NCBI GenBank assembly: GCA_002812745.2
Contig: NCSJ02000149.1
Location: 36,279-100,278 of the forward strand
Source of the DNA: Scytalidium lignicola
Lineage: Eukaryota; Ascomycota; Leotiomycetes
DNA length: 64,000 bases
Direction: 5' to 3'
Positions 11,198-22,423 of the stretch are shown here, piece after piece; the stretch's first letter is position 1; the number at the start of each line of letters is the position of its first letter. Both the position numbers and the translations under genes were made by a program. The notes below the pieces were generated by a model that worked only from the letters and a program-made list of their open reading frames with translations, was not told the origin of the DNA and searched no databases.

Positions 11198-12561
11198 TTA
11201 AATAGAGTCTTCATCAACCAAAGAATAAGCTTGTTTCTCAACATTTGCATAACTTACTTCATTTGTAGCTTCTGAAATTGTGTTACTTAACTTTATGATA
11301 GATTTAATGATTATGCTTTTAGCTAAGATGATCTTACGATCTTGAACTTTGATATAATGCCTTAGTATTCCATATCCTCTCTGAGGCCCTCTAGCATACC
11401 ACGAAGATACTCTCATAATATAAGAGAAAAGTTTATAAGTCTAATCTAGTACTCATAATGGAAAATCATGATTTGTTTATGTTAAACGACTAGTGTAAGA
11501 AATAACCGTTAGACTGCGTACAGAAAAATACTTTATAGCAAGCTTCTCAAATGTTATCTTCCAGTCAGTTTAGCTTATAAGATTTGCCATGATCTTATAA
11601 CCTTTAAACTGTTTTACTAGATGTTAGACGGCAAATATTTTGTCTTTATCAAAATTAACATTTGCTTTGCAAGTTATTTTAAGAACATGACGAAGGGTTA
11701 GAGATATGTTCTTTCTATCCGGTCGCTTTTGCATAGACTGGATAGTCTTTATTAATTTAATAGATGTTTGAGCTTTTAAGCTCATGAATCTTCATTGCCG
11801 GTTAACGTTTGTTATGAGTGATTTTCTTAAAATGTTAGCTATGAAAAAGCAAATACTTGATTCTAATTGGCTTTCTTATTGCCATACAAGACTACTGTAT
11901 TATAGTATATAGCAGTTTCTTGTTAAATTTATACTCGTCAAAACCATGATTGAGAAAGAAACTGATTGATTGCTTTTGTTCAAATTTCATTATCCTTTTC
12001 TAGGAGATGAGCTGTTGGATTTTGCATAGTTTAACTTTTCTTCTAATCATCAAATTGCAGAATCACAAGCTTAGGATTTAATTGCGTAAAATAGTTCATT
12101 ACAACATCACTTGTTTTATCTAATTCTCTAATCTAGGTGATCACTTGACTGGCATGTCTGTAAATCTCATGCATAAATCGCATTTATTCTTTATACTCAT
12201 TGTCATCCTCTTGATTAATGCATAGATAGTCAATCCAGAGATCCCGTGGTTCTGAAGCTAAGCGGAGTCTTCTCAGAGCAGATGCCAGATTAGGCCTTAG
12301 CCAAAGAATTGAGTCCTCACAACGTAACTTCTCGGATGCATCTTCAGTACCCCAAGTGTAAAACAATACCTCATATGTACCTTTGGCCTCTTTAAAAGGA
12401 ATTGAGACCAGTTCTGCCGAGAGAGGTGATTCATGGTCACCAGGATAAAGCTGAAGGATTCTGATATAGTCCACTGATGGTAACCTGTGATATATAGAAG
12501 TATCATTTGTTCTGACATTTCTCGCAGAAATCTTGCTAATGAAGTCTATTTCCGAAGCCAT
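11198..12561 (-). pseudogene. HET-domain (heterokaryon incompatibility) protein, pseudogene
   Basis: The ATG at 12561 opens MASEIDFISK. The HET-domain blocks follow: YEVLFYTWGTEDASEK, LRPNLASALRRLR and LWIDYLCINQEDDNEYKE. The first stop is a TAA (12186-12184) where the family has Gln. Beyond it the same frame continues recognisably with MRFMHEIYRHASQVITWI, then AINQFLSQSWF, where the family has a PWF-type motif. Later stops and AT-rich drift degrade it, and an open segment at 11198-11416 (RVSSWYARGPQRGYGILRHY) may be its C-terminal part. HET proteins trigger cell death after fusion of incompatible strains; this copy cannot be functional. The N-terminal identification is firm; the 3' limit is approximate. 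Confidence 0.75.
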
Positions 12562-12909
12562 TGTTCCTGAAGACTGTCTTCCGCACTCACCAAAGTGGCA
12601 CTTGCTACCAATTGCCCTCCCTGCTTTAATGAATGTAACAGCCGTACATCGTAAAATCAAGGACCTGAATAGAACGTTCCTCCGAATCGTGTAGCATTTA
12701 CATCCGACACTCAACCACATTTCCATATGAAGTGAGGCAAATTGGAGTTTTTTTAACCTTCCAGAATGAAGCGCAAGTGATGAGACCAGCTCAACCACTG
12801 TATTAGTTATGGATATGTGAAGGTTGAGCAGCTCAAGCTCATGCCAAGTAATAGCAAAAAGCTAGCACCAGTTCTGAGACACCAAAAGCTCCCAGCGACG
12901 CCAAACGTC

Positions 12910-13190
12910 AATGTTGTATAGGTGAAATGATCAAGAAACGAAATATGTTCGACCCGAAAAGTTCTAACATTTTCACAGGGGCTTGTCTAGCGTGCGGCAC
13001 TGCCACATCAATGATGGCCCAAAAGCGCACCACCGTAAGTGCGCGAGTATCGCGCTTTACTAGAATGATGGGAACAAGCCAATAGTTACGGCCGATGTAG
13101 GAGATGAACTCCAGCCGGCGTGTGTGGCCTTCTACTGGTAGCCATTCTGTTGGTCGCCACGCTAAATCACTACCAGAATCAGGTCAGATC
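12910..13190 (-). other. coding-like island, unrecognised protein fragment
   Basis: One minus-strand frame is free of stops for about 85 codons and has protein-like composition: DLAWRPTEWLPVEGHTRRLE, FISYIGRNYWLVPIILVKR and VVRFWAIIDVAVPHARQAP. There is no suitable ATG before MLELF near its end. It ends in TGA near 12913 and is bounded upstream by an in-frame stop about 40 bp before the Copia element. It looks like an exon or a transposon fragment of better-preserved composition than its surroundings. I do not recognise the family. Confidence 0.3.
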
Positions 13191-13232
13191 AGTTAGCACA
13201 AGATCTTGCCTCTAAATGAATAACGTCTAATT

Positions 13233-13491
13233 TGTTGACTGGAAACGCAGGAATACAGAACCACTATTGTATTGATTGCTTAAGGAGTCTACAACTACAG
13301 CAGATTCTATATATACAGAGAGTTACGGCCGTAAAACCGTTATGGTCAACAGTTACGGTCGTACAGGCACCCGTAGGGTGCCTATAGTTGCCTACAGTGG
13401 TAGCCTACCATAAACCCTATCCGTAAGCCCTAGCATAGGCAATCATAAGAACACTGTGAAGTAGCATCCGTAAACTCCAAATATTACAATA
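13233..13491 (-). repeat. Copia LTR (3' LTR relative to the coding strand)
   Basis: This 259-bp terminal repeat matches 18026-18284 along its whole length apart from scattered transitions. It shares strings such as CCACTATTGTATT, GCTTAAGGAGTCTACAACTA and CCCTAGCATAGGCAA. A short purine-rich string (AAGGGCG on the minus strand) just inside it could be the remains of a polypurine tract. Confidence 0.93.
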
Positions 13492-14229
13492 CGCCCTTAT
13501 GCCACGAACATATGAAGGCTATGTAAAGTGGATCTAAGTTTCCTATGATGAAAACACTAAAATTAATAGCCTTGTAAAGACTTAATTTATAGTATTCAGC
13601 TTAACAGACTGTAAATTCAACAATTTGAGGAAATCAATGTGTTTCTAAGTTGTAAGTAACTTTGTAAGGCTGTTAACAGCCATAATTAAGGTAAGTATAT
13701 AGTTTAACTTAATTTCACCAGATTAAACCTTCTTATGGATATAATAATAGCATATATTAATGTACTTAGTATAATTTAATTATTCTAATATTTTAATAAG
13801 TGTTAAAGAGCCTTGATTATTACTATTTAAGGCTATAATAATCTTAATACTAATTATAACTATTTAGAGTTTAATAAGGAGCCTTAATAACTAAATAACT
13901 TCTTAAGAAGCCTTTGATAAAGTATAATATTCAACCTTTATAATTGATAAAGTAATATAAAGAAGGCATTAATAATGTTAAGAAATAAGTTCTTTAACAA
14001 AAAAGAATATATAACTTATAATAGAATAACAAGTTTTAATACACTTATTATAATTAACATTATTATAACTATAGTAATTAAGATCTCCACTGAGTATAAT
14101 ACTATAATTACACATGTGAATAAGATATTAGTAAACATATTTAATTGCCTTTAAATACTAAACAAAAGGATTTTGCAAAAATTATAATAACTTAAAAGTT
14201 GTAAAAACAAGATCAAGTCTTGTTTATAC

Positions 14230-17200
14230 TATAAGATATATTAACAAACTAACTTCCTCCATATACAGTTGAATATCAATTGTAAAAGCAATATCTTTGT
14301 TTTTAACTAAGATTGTGGATGCCTTAACTTTCATAGAAGATTAAACTGGTTTCATATTGTTATAATCAAAGCATTCAAGAATCTTATCAATATATACATC
14401 TTAAACTATAAAAATAATCTTATTTTAACAATTATAAATAATATATATGCTTAGAAAGTATATAACTAGTCTTATATTAATTATTTCAAAGAGATTATAT
14501 AGTTTCTCCTTTAAGGTTGTAAATTAAAGGCCTTTTAAGCTTATAATCAGAAAGTCATCAATATAAGTGCAAATATAAATTCTTGAATCAAGATTATAAA
14601 ATACATTTAAATCAGAGATTAATAAAGAATATTCAATCTCTTTTAACTTTGTAATAAGCTTTTACTATTAATAGTATAATGTTTGTTTCAAGTTGTAAAG
14701 TAACTTTCAAAGTTATAAAACAATGGTTTTTAAACTTATATATTTAATGTTTATACCATTGGTTTTAATACTTAATTTTAAAAGGTCTTTAACTATAATA
14801 TCTTTAGGAAGTTTAATATAGATTTTAATATTTATATCACTATTTAAGAATATTATAATTATGTTTATTTGGTTGACTTCTTAGTTAAAGTAAACAGTTA
14901 AAGTCAATAAAGCCTTCTAAGTAGTAGACTTAGTTATACTTACCTAAGTTTGGTCATAGTCAATATTATAATACTATTTGTAGCTTTTAATTATAAATCT
15001 AGCCTTAAAATACTTAATTTTATAGTCAGAGTTATGTTTAACCTTGAATACCTACTTGTTATGGAGAGTATATTTCTCTTCTAAGAAAGTTAATAACTCA
15101 AAAGTATTATACTTTATTAAGGAGGCCAACTCAGCCTTTATAATGTTATCTTACCTTTTATGATGTATTAAATTACAAGCTTCTTTGACTGTATTTAGCT
15201 TTAACGGATTTGTGGATACAATTAAAGTATAACTTGTATTTAAAGCTTACTTTGCAAAAAGACAATATTCATAAGTTATTACAATGCTTGTAAGCTAGCT
15301 TATAATTTCGTTATCCATAGTAAATGCCCTTGAAGAGTATTCTACAAGTATATCTAATGGTTAAGATAATATAATAGTTCTTACTCTAGTTGACTGTAAA
15401 CTTAAGAGGTTAATATTTAGTATAATTATATTAAGTTTCTTGTTTTTAGAACCTTTAAGCCTACTATAGCCTTTAAAAGCTTAAATAACAAGTACTTCTT
15501 GAATTATATCTAAAGTATCATTGTTATCTTTTATCTTCTCTGCTGTAAATGATTTAAGGACTTCTTCAAACATTATATCAAGATTTAACATTGTAAAAAT
15601 CTTTATATCAACAAGATTTAATATTATAAAAGTCTTAGTATTAATAATTATAATATCTTCAAGTATTAATTCAACATCTAAAGTGTTAAGAAGACTTGTA
15701 AGTATCTTTAAGTTTTCAAGTCTGGTGTTTCCTTTTGTAAAGGTAATATATAATAACTATACAAACTTGTAAGAGTATATTAATACTTAATAACAATATA
15801 TTAAATTACTTTTAAAGCTGAGAAGGATTCTTTCTTCAACTTTAAGAGTTATCTTTTATGATTTAACATGTTGATTAACATTAATATAAATTAGCACTTT
15901 AGAATTGATTACTTGTAAATTGGATATATCCAGAATATAATTACCTTTAAGGTTAACTTATTTTATAAACTCAGTATATAGAGTATTATTCTTTAATATT
16001 AGTATTGTTAATTGATTTCTGACTATTATAACCATTTTATAATACTTTAGCTATAAATACTATAGTATATTGTTTATAATTATTATAGTACACATTTATA
16101 TAAATACAATGTGTTTAGTACATTTAAAGTGTTCTCCTTAATATAAAGTATACAAAGTAGTAATAATAACTTTTATATTATTCTTTTGAATATATTTATC
16201 AAGCTTTCTATTATTAAACTCATTCCCTTTGTTAATATAAAGGTGTTTAGAAATAATTCTATATTGATTTTTCATCAAGGTAATATAGTAGATAATAACA
16301 TCATAAGCTCTCTTTTTCTCTTTATAAGTATAACCTTATATAACATTTATAACATCATTTACAATTATAATAGTATAATTGTACTTATTATAGCCTGAAA
16401 GAGTAATTATAAAAACATTAATATTAAGTACTTTTATAACTTTTACAACTTGTATTTTAAGCTTCTTAAAGATATTCTTCTAAAAGTAACTATATTCACA
16501 AGCTTCATACAAAAAGGTTTCTTCTTTCTTTGTTACTTCTATAAAGCCTTTATTAATTCTAGTAATAACTTTTATAATATTCTTAATTACTTTAATATTA
16601 GCATAACTAAGATGTTGATGAATAAGATCTAAACTAAGTATAAATTGCCTAGTTAAAAGCATTGTAAGAAGAGCTTTTAGAGTATTAGCTAATTTCAAAT
16701 ATATGCTGTTTGTAAACATGTCTACAACATTGAATTTAATTTTATTCTTATTGTAAATGCCTTTTATAATCATACAAGCTTCTTTACCTTAATTTAAAAG
16801 CTTTACTTCCTTAAGAACATTGACTAGGAAAGTAAAGATATAATAAATGTTAAAGAGTTATAAAGTGAATGTTAAACTATTATTTAACTTTGTTTTGAGT
16901 ATAACCATATTTAAGTTAGTAATTTGAGCAAATCCATTTCTTGTTTTTACAAATACTAAATTATAATGCTCTTAGTAAAAATCTAGCTTAAACTATAATA
17001 TATAGTTTACTATATAGTCTGTAATACTTATGTTTGTAAGTCAATGGTTATAGTTGAATATAAAGAAGCTCTTAGGATTTACAATTATAAAGGAACTGGA
17101 TTTATTCAAGTTGATTGTATTTAAGCTAAAATCAAAGTTTAAACTTAATTTTGAGAATTTAAAGTCTTTATCCTTCTTTTTATTATGCTTTTTAGTAAAT

Positions 17201-17960
17201 TCTTCATACTTCTCAAGGTATTTTCCTTAACAATCAGCTTTCTTGTAGTTTGGCTTTTTATAATAAGAGTACTTTTCTTTTGGTTTTTTATCAAACTTAA
17301 TAGCTTATTTTCAACTATAAAGTATTATACTTAAGTTGTCAGATTTCAATACTTTATCTAAAATATCTTCTATAAAAGTTTCAAGAGAAAGGAATGTTTT
17401 AAAGTATATTGCTAATCATTATCAGTCAACTTATATAACAAAAGAGTCTTTTAATCCCTTTACAAAGAAGAACTTGTAAAATACATCTGGTAATATAACT
17501 TCTATACTAATTAAATTACTCTTCAAAGCCTTGAATATGATAACATAGCTTCTAATTAAGCTAGAATACTTGTATTTAACGTTGACTAGCTTAAGGATAT
17601 ATTTTTCCTTAAGATTGTAGTTTAAACCTTAATATTAAGCTTTTAAGGTTTCTTAGGCCTCCTTAGATATGGAGTACTTTAAGATAAGAGCATTAACTTC
17701 CTTGTTAATATTCAATAATATATAGAGTTTAGCTGTAGAATCTACTTTTTCCTAAGCCTCAAATTCTAGGGTTTCTTTACTGTCTTCTATTTTAAAGCAT
17801 TTGATATTATTATTCGTATAGCCAAGATAACCCTTTGATTTGAGAATATTAGTGACCATAATACTTTATAGTCTATAATTCTCAGGACCTTTTAACCAGT
17901 ATTCTTTTAGTAGTAGAAGACTTAATTCTTCTCCTATTTTGAAAGATTATAATAATTGTT
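14230..17960 (-). pseudogene. Copia Gag-Pol polyprotein, pseudogene
   Basis: Motifs occur in the expected order on the minus strand. Gag (17960-17640) has GPENYRL followed by a stop where Trp fits, then MVTNILKSKGYLGYT, KVDSTAKLYILLNINKEV and SISKEA followed by a stop where Trp fits. A decayed CCHC knuckle (YSYYKKPNYKKADC, Cys changed to Tyr) lies near 17220-17300. The GAG-pre-integrase region (16773-16480) has LDLIHQHLSYANIKVIKN and FLYEACEYS. Reverse transcriptase has TYIDDFLI at about 14545-14569, the YVDD box. Stops are TAG, TAA and TGA replacing Trp and Gln codons, and Cys to Tyr changes also fit G-to-A transitions. No intact domain remains. Confidence 0.88.
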
Positions 17961-18025
17961 GAATAAAGGTAAAAGATAAAGTCAATCGAATAGCAATTCT
18001 GATTAGCTAACCAGAGTGCATAACC

Positions 18026-18284
18026 TGTTAACTGAAAACACAAGAATACAAAACCACTATTGTATTAATTGCTTAAGGAGTCTACAACTATAGCAAATTC
18101 TATATATACAAAGAGTTATGGCCGTAAAACCATTATGGTCAACAATTACAATCGTACAAGCACTCTACAGGTGCTTATAGTTGCCTACAGTAGTAGCCTA
18201 CCGTAAACCCTATCCATAAGCCCTAGCATAGGCAACCGTAAGAACACTGTGAAGTGGCATCCGTAAACTCCAAATATTGCAACA
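18026..18284 (-). repeat. Copia LTR (5' LTR relative to the coding strand)
   Basis: This is the partner of 13233-13491, with equal length and TG...CA ends intact. The primer-binding site should lie just inside, at 18025 downward on the minus strand; I could not match it to a specific tRNA. Confidence 0.93.
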
Positions 18285-18289
18285 TAATT

Positions 18290-18882
18290 AATTATATAAA
18301 TATAGCATAAAATGGGTAAAGTTATTGAACATTTATAGAGTCTACTTCTAAAATATTTTGGATAAATATACTCAAAATAAAAATTAGTTAAATAGTTTGA
18401 TTTTTAAATTAGCCGATTAAATATCATATTTAAGATCCTGTATCCAATGATTTTATAAAGAGACAAAAAAATCCGAATGTTTCGATAGTGCATTTATCCT
18501 GTGTTTCTTACGTCACTGGCGATAACGACTCAGAATTCTGACAAAAATGAGTTACTAGCCTCTAAGACAGAATGGAATTTATGATACACTAGCATATAGA
18601 TGTTTATCATCGTCATTTATTTGAATTTAATGTTTATTCATAATCTACCCCTAGCATTGATAAAAAGCTTATTGATAACGTCATCCAAAGTCTCTGTCCT
18701 CCCATTCTCTGAACTGACACTACTAAGCCCTTATAAAAGCTCTTTCTTAAGGAAATATGACATGGCATCACTTTCAAGAATAAAAAAAAGATCGGGCATG
18801 CGGACTAAGTAGATCTTCAAAAAGAAAAATCAACCAGCTTATAGAATTATACATGCCGATCTTTTCATTAATTCTCGTGCAA
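18290..18882. other. AT-rich gap between Copia and sedolisin
   Basis: This is the 3' flank of the sedolisin gene. I see no coding, RNA or repeat signal. Confidence 0.5.
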
Positions 18883-21149
18883 TTAAGGGAGAGCCATGAA
18901 AGCGTCTAAAAGCTTGGAGAATATAGGAGTACCAAGCCCTGTCACGGGATCCCAGCCCTTTACAGCGTCAAAGCCGTTTGTACCACAACCTGGGTTATTA
19001 CCCGTGGTGATCTATATGATGTTAGCGGTTTATTTTAGAATGTGGGCCCAAAGATGGAGTTCTTACATCAGTAAAGGCATCTGGGTTTTGATATAGTGTA
19101 GGGTTCAGGAATCCTACACTGCTTTTACCCGCTGCGAGGCGTTGCTCGTTGATGAGGGTGATGATACTGGCGAATATAGGAGCAGATGCACTAGTACCAG
19201 CTACAAAACTTGGTATACCTCCAGTGTAGAGGAAAACATTGAGACCAAGAGCGGCCACATCTGGATATCCACGGCCGGAACTGTTGTAGACGGGGGTGCC
19301 AAAGCCAGTCTTATCATATGGTGGAGGAGAGTTTTTAAAGTAGGAACTGATAGTGGACGCTTGGTAATCAGGAGTTGGCCAGTAGTTGCTGAAGCCTCCC
19401 CCAGACCAAAACTCTTCAGATGGGACACCGACAGCTGTCTCAACTAATTCAGCTGTGTTATTTAACTTGAAGATGTTAGCTCTAGACCTGACATTCCAGG
19501 ATTGCGATGATTTCTTACCATTGTAGCTCCCACAGATGTCAAGTAGGGACAAGCTGCAGGGAAACTAGGAGAGAAAGCACCCTGGGTTCCTGCCGGATAA
19601 CTACTGTAATTGCTAGGTGTAATACATTCTCCCCGGTTACTCACGCCACTGTCACCAGAGGCATAAATTACAGAGACACCCTGAAGACCAAGCTTCAAAT
19701 ACTCTTGGCATTGTCGGTTTTCGTAGTGATATGAAAATCCATCCTCTCCGAGACCGTAAGAAACCGAGATGACATTGGTGGGCTTATATGCGCCGCACAT
19801 CTTCGTAGCATTCCAGGTTCCGTTTGGGAAACCGTAATCAGTTTCGTTAGAAGGGTACGGGGGCACATCGGGATATCTAAGAACTTGTCAGAAAAAAAAA
19901 GTGACTAACCAAGGGAGTGAAAAATCCTCCAGGATTTAAAGAGAAGGTGCTGACGTACTGGGGATCTAGGTTAGGATCATCGCCACCGTCAAATGTGCAA
20001 TACGACTATTTTCTTATCAGCAATCCGAGGTGAGAAGTTGTTATAGGGAAAAGGTAATATTACGGCATCAAGAGCATCCNAAAAAAGTATCTCCAAACCC
20101 CTCTGTCGACTCTGCTTCTCTCAAGTCGTCGACTTGAAATAAGATGGCTTGCTGAGGGTGAACCAGGGGATAGATGAGTGACATGTCAAGCAGGGACTCG
20201 ACTCCAATGTAGCCGTTCAAAGGAGCAACGCCGCCATCAATCCCATGAAGAGTTGGGTGAGTTCCATTTGGGATTTCAGGAGCGATTATTTGAAACGTCA
20301 GGTCTAGGTCTTCTTGATCGTAATAGTCACCATCTTCAAAAATTCCAATTTCGTTGCCAGGCTGTGCTGTGGAGCCCTTTGGGATGCCGTATAATTCTAG
20401 TTTAATTAATTAATATTAGAAGCCCTACATTTCTCTGAAATTGAGTGTAACTCACTTCGTATACAGTCTGGCGTAACTGCTGCGTAGCATGGGAGTTCTA
20501 TATTGGATTTTAGGACACTCTGATCGGCTGGTGTCACCTTCGGTCGAAGTGATGCAGGAGAGAGCGAAGTTAATTTGCTATCCTTTTTCTTCAATTTATT
20601 CGCACTTTTTACTTTAGTAAAGGACACAGCAGGAGTAATAAAATCAACATGTTCCTGGATGTGTTGAGGAACGTGATACTCATTACAGCCAAGGTGGTCT
20701 TCTTCAGTAGGAAAGTGGTGGAAAATATGATACTCCGTAACGAGGAGAGACTCCAACTCATCAACCACAGCTTCGAATTTCAACCATCCTCGACCAGGTG
20801 AAACTTCATGTCTTTGTAAATCAATTCCGGAATCATGAAGCCATTCCCGAACTTTGTCGACCGATTCTTGTGATGGACTGAACAACTTGCCTACATCTTG
20901 GGCACTCATATGCTGTCCATATTTTTCAGATCTGGGATCCGAGATTTCCATTAGACGGTCATGGGCGAGGTGCATGTTGGATTGTGATAGAGCAATGCGC
21001 ACTGTGACCTTCACATCTGGGGCTGCTCTTGCTTGTCGAACCCATTTAGACGAAGCTTCTCGTTTCTCATGGCGTACGCGACTTGGGGTAGGAGTAGCAA
21101 GGGAAGCCCCAATACCTAAGGCAAAAGTAAGCAGACCTAACAACTGCAT
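18883..21149 (-). CDS. sedolisin family (S53) secreted tripeptidyl-peptidase-like protease
   Basis: Six exons, complement(join(18883..19011,19067..19465,19519..19876,19959..20005,20064..20396,20456..21149)), give 652 residues once the N at 20080 is treated as spurious; the phases then all agree. The ATG at 21149 opens a signal peptide (MQLLGLLTFALGIGASLA). A Pro-kumamolisin activation domain follows (about 35-190), then the S53 catalytic domain. The catalytic Glu298 and Asp302 lie in GYIGVESLLDM, the oxyanion Asp433 in YASGDSGV and the nucleophile Ser569 in VAGTSASAP. The C-terminal GWDPVTGLGTP, next to the calcium site, is intact. Sedolisins release tripeptides from N-termini at acid pH outside the cell. 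Exon 4 uses the donor GTACGT at 19958; a later GTTAGT would break the frame. The gene appears functional. Confidence 0.93.
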
Positions 21150-22423
21150 GGCTGATAAACGAGTGGGGGGGTATATAACGAATGGACCTTGGGAGGTTAG
21201 GGAGCAAAGGAGGGAAAGTATATTCAATTTATATTTTTTATGCTACATTGTATGCTTCTGTTGCCTAGCCCTTTGGCTCGTATTCTCGAAGTCCAAAACG
21301 GCGATAACCAACGTTGATAATGAGCAACAGGAACAAGCCAGGTCCTTCAACGCTTTTTGCTTGGCTGCTTGATTGGGGCCGCCTTGGCGACGGGTGGCAT
21401 TAAATCCTCCTAATGTCACATTATTAACCCAAGTAGAAGGTGCTTATACAGCCCTAGCCTGTGACAACGCTATATCTGTGCAAGTATCCACGATGTAGTC
21501 AATGCGCGTGGTCTATCCCCAGGCTTATCGGAGCACTGATCAGCAGTTATCGATACGAAGCAATGAGGCGGGGACATGAAGGTTCAATCAAAGCCCCTAG
21601 GTTAAGAGGAGTCGGGGCTATGCTATAGGCTGCCAAAAGTTCCGAATCCTACAGACTTAGCAATCATCAACGCGCTTCACTGATTAGGCTTTTTATCCTC
21701 GAATCTACAGTTTTTTTTTGTTTTTTTGTGACAGCCTGGAGTAAGGGCTGTGCTCACTTCAACTCTACGTCAACAGGGAACAACGCTGGTTTTCGTGGGA
21801 CACGGCCACGGCCTCCGCCAATGCCCATGAGATACTGCAGCAGGACGGCAGTGACACAAAGTCAGGGGTTGCGTGCTTTAATTTGCTGTCTCTTCATGCA
21901 TCTCGGTGGCCCAGCTGTGCTGGCCGGGTGCCCGGTCGTTGTAACTCTGCGAACGTTCAACAAGGGGATAAAGGCCATACGAGGACAATTTGCCCGAGGA
22001 TATTCGAGGATGTCAATCACGCAAGTACGAGAAATAAAGCACAATCAATGCGACCGACGGTATCGACTGAGAGATTTATCCCCGATCGGCGTAGAGGCGA
22101 CGCGGGGACAGTCTCACCTGCAAATCCGGCTAATAGCCAATCCTGCCATTCCCAACGGCTCGCAGTCACTGGGAAATGAAGCTCATATAAAGCGTGGCCT
22201 ATCATTTGCTTCTTCTCGTACCACACGGTCCACACCTCTCACACGCTTAGTATTTAAGAACCATATCATTAAACCGAAGCACCATCAAGCTCAAGAAGTA
22301 AAGAGGTAAAATATACATTAAAATTAGGTATTAATTAGATACCATTAAAAACCCCTAAGTGATGCGCTCGAAATGCTACGGATAGGCTCCAAATATCGAA
22401 CCATCTATGCCACATCTTTAAAG
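21150..22423. other. intergenic: sedolisin promoter plus a promoter-like segment with no gene
   Basis: On the minus strand, TATAAAAAATATAAA (about 21229-21243) and a CT-rich leader precede the sedolisin ATG. On the plus strand, CATATAAAGC near 22185 is followed by a typical CT-rich leader (ACACCTCTCACACGC) and CACCATCAAGCTCAAGAAG. No coding start follows, because the next gene ends here in the opposite direction. The 193-codon open frame at 21728-22309 has no motif and runs through this promoter-like sequence, so I do not call it a gene. Confidence 0.4.

Larger units (their letters stand above)
13233..18284 (-). mobile_element. full-length Ty1/Copia LTR retrotransposon, RIP-degraded
   Basis: The element is 5052 bp with two LTRs of identical length (259 bp) and a perfect 5-bp target duplication TAATT at 13228-13232 and 18285-18289. 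LTRs begin TGTTRACTG; the right one ends GCAACA and the left one has drifted to ACAATA. The coding strand is minus: Gag lies near the right LTR and reverse transcriptase near the left, the integrase-before-RT order that defines Copia. Nearly all differences between the two LTRs are transitions. The interior is extremely AT-rich and full of stops, so it is autonomous no longer. Confidence 0.93.

Noticed and set aside
19860..19960. A frameshift in the sedolisin gene at exon 3/4
   Set aside because: Using the GTACGT donor at 19958 rather than the later GTTAGT restores the family sequence and the phase, so the gene is intact.
21728..22309. A 193-codon plus-strand open frame as a gene
   Set aside because: The composition is not protein-like and it runs through a TATA-like box and leader, so it is more likely promoter sequence.
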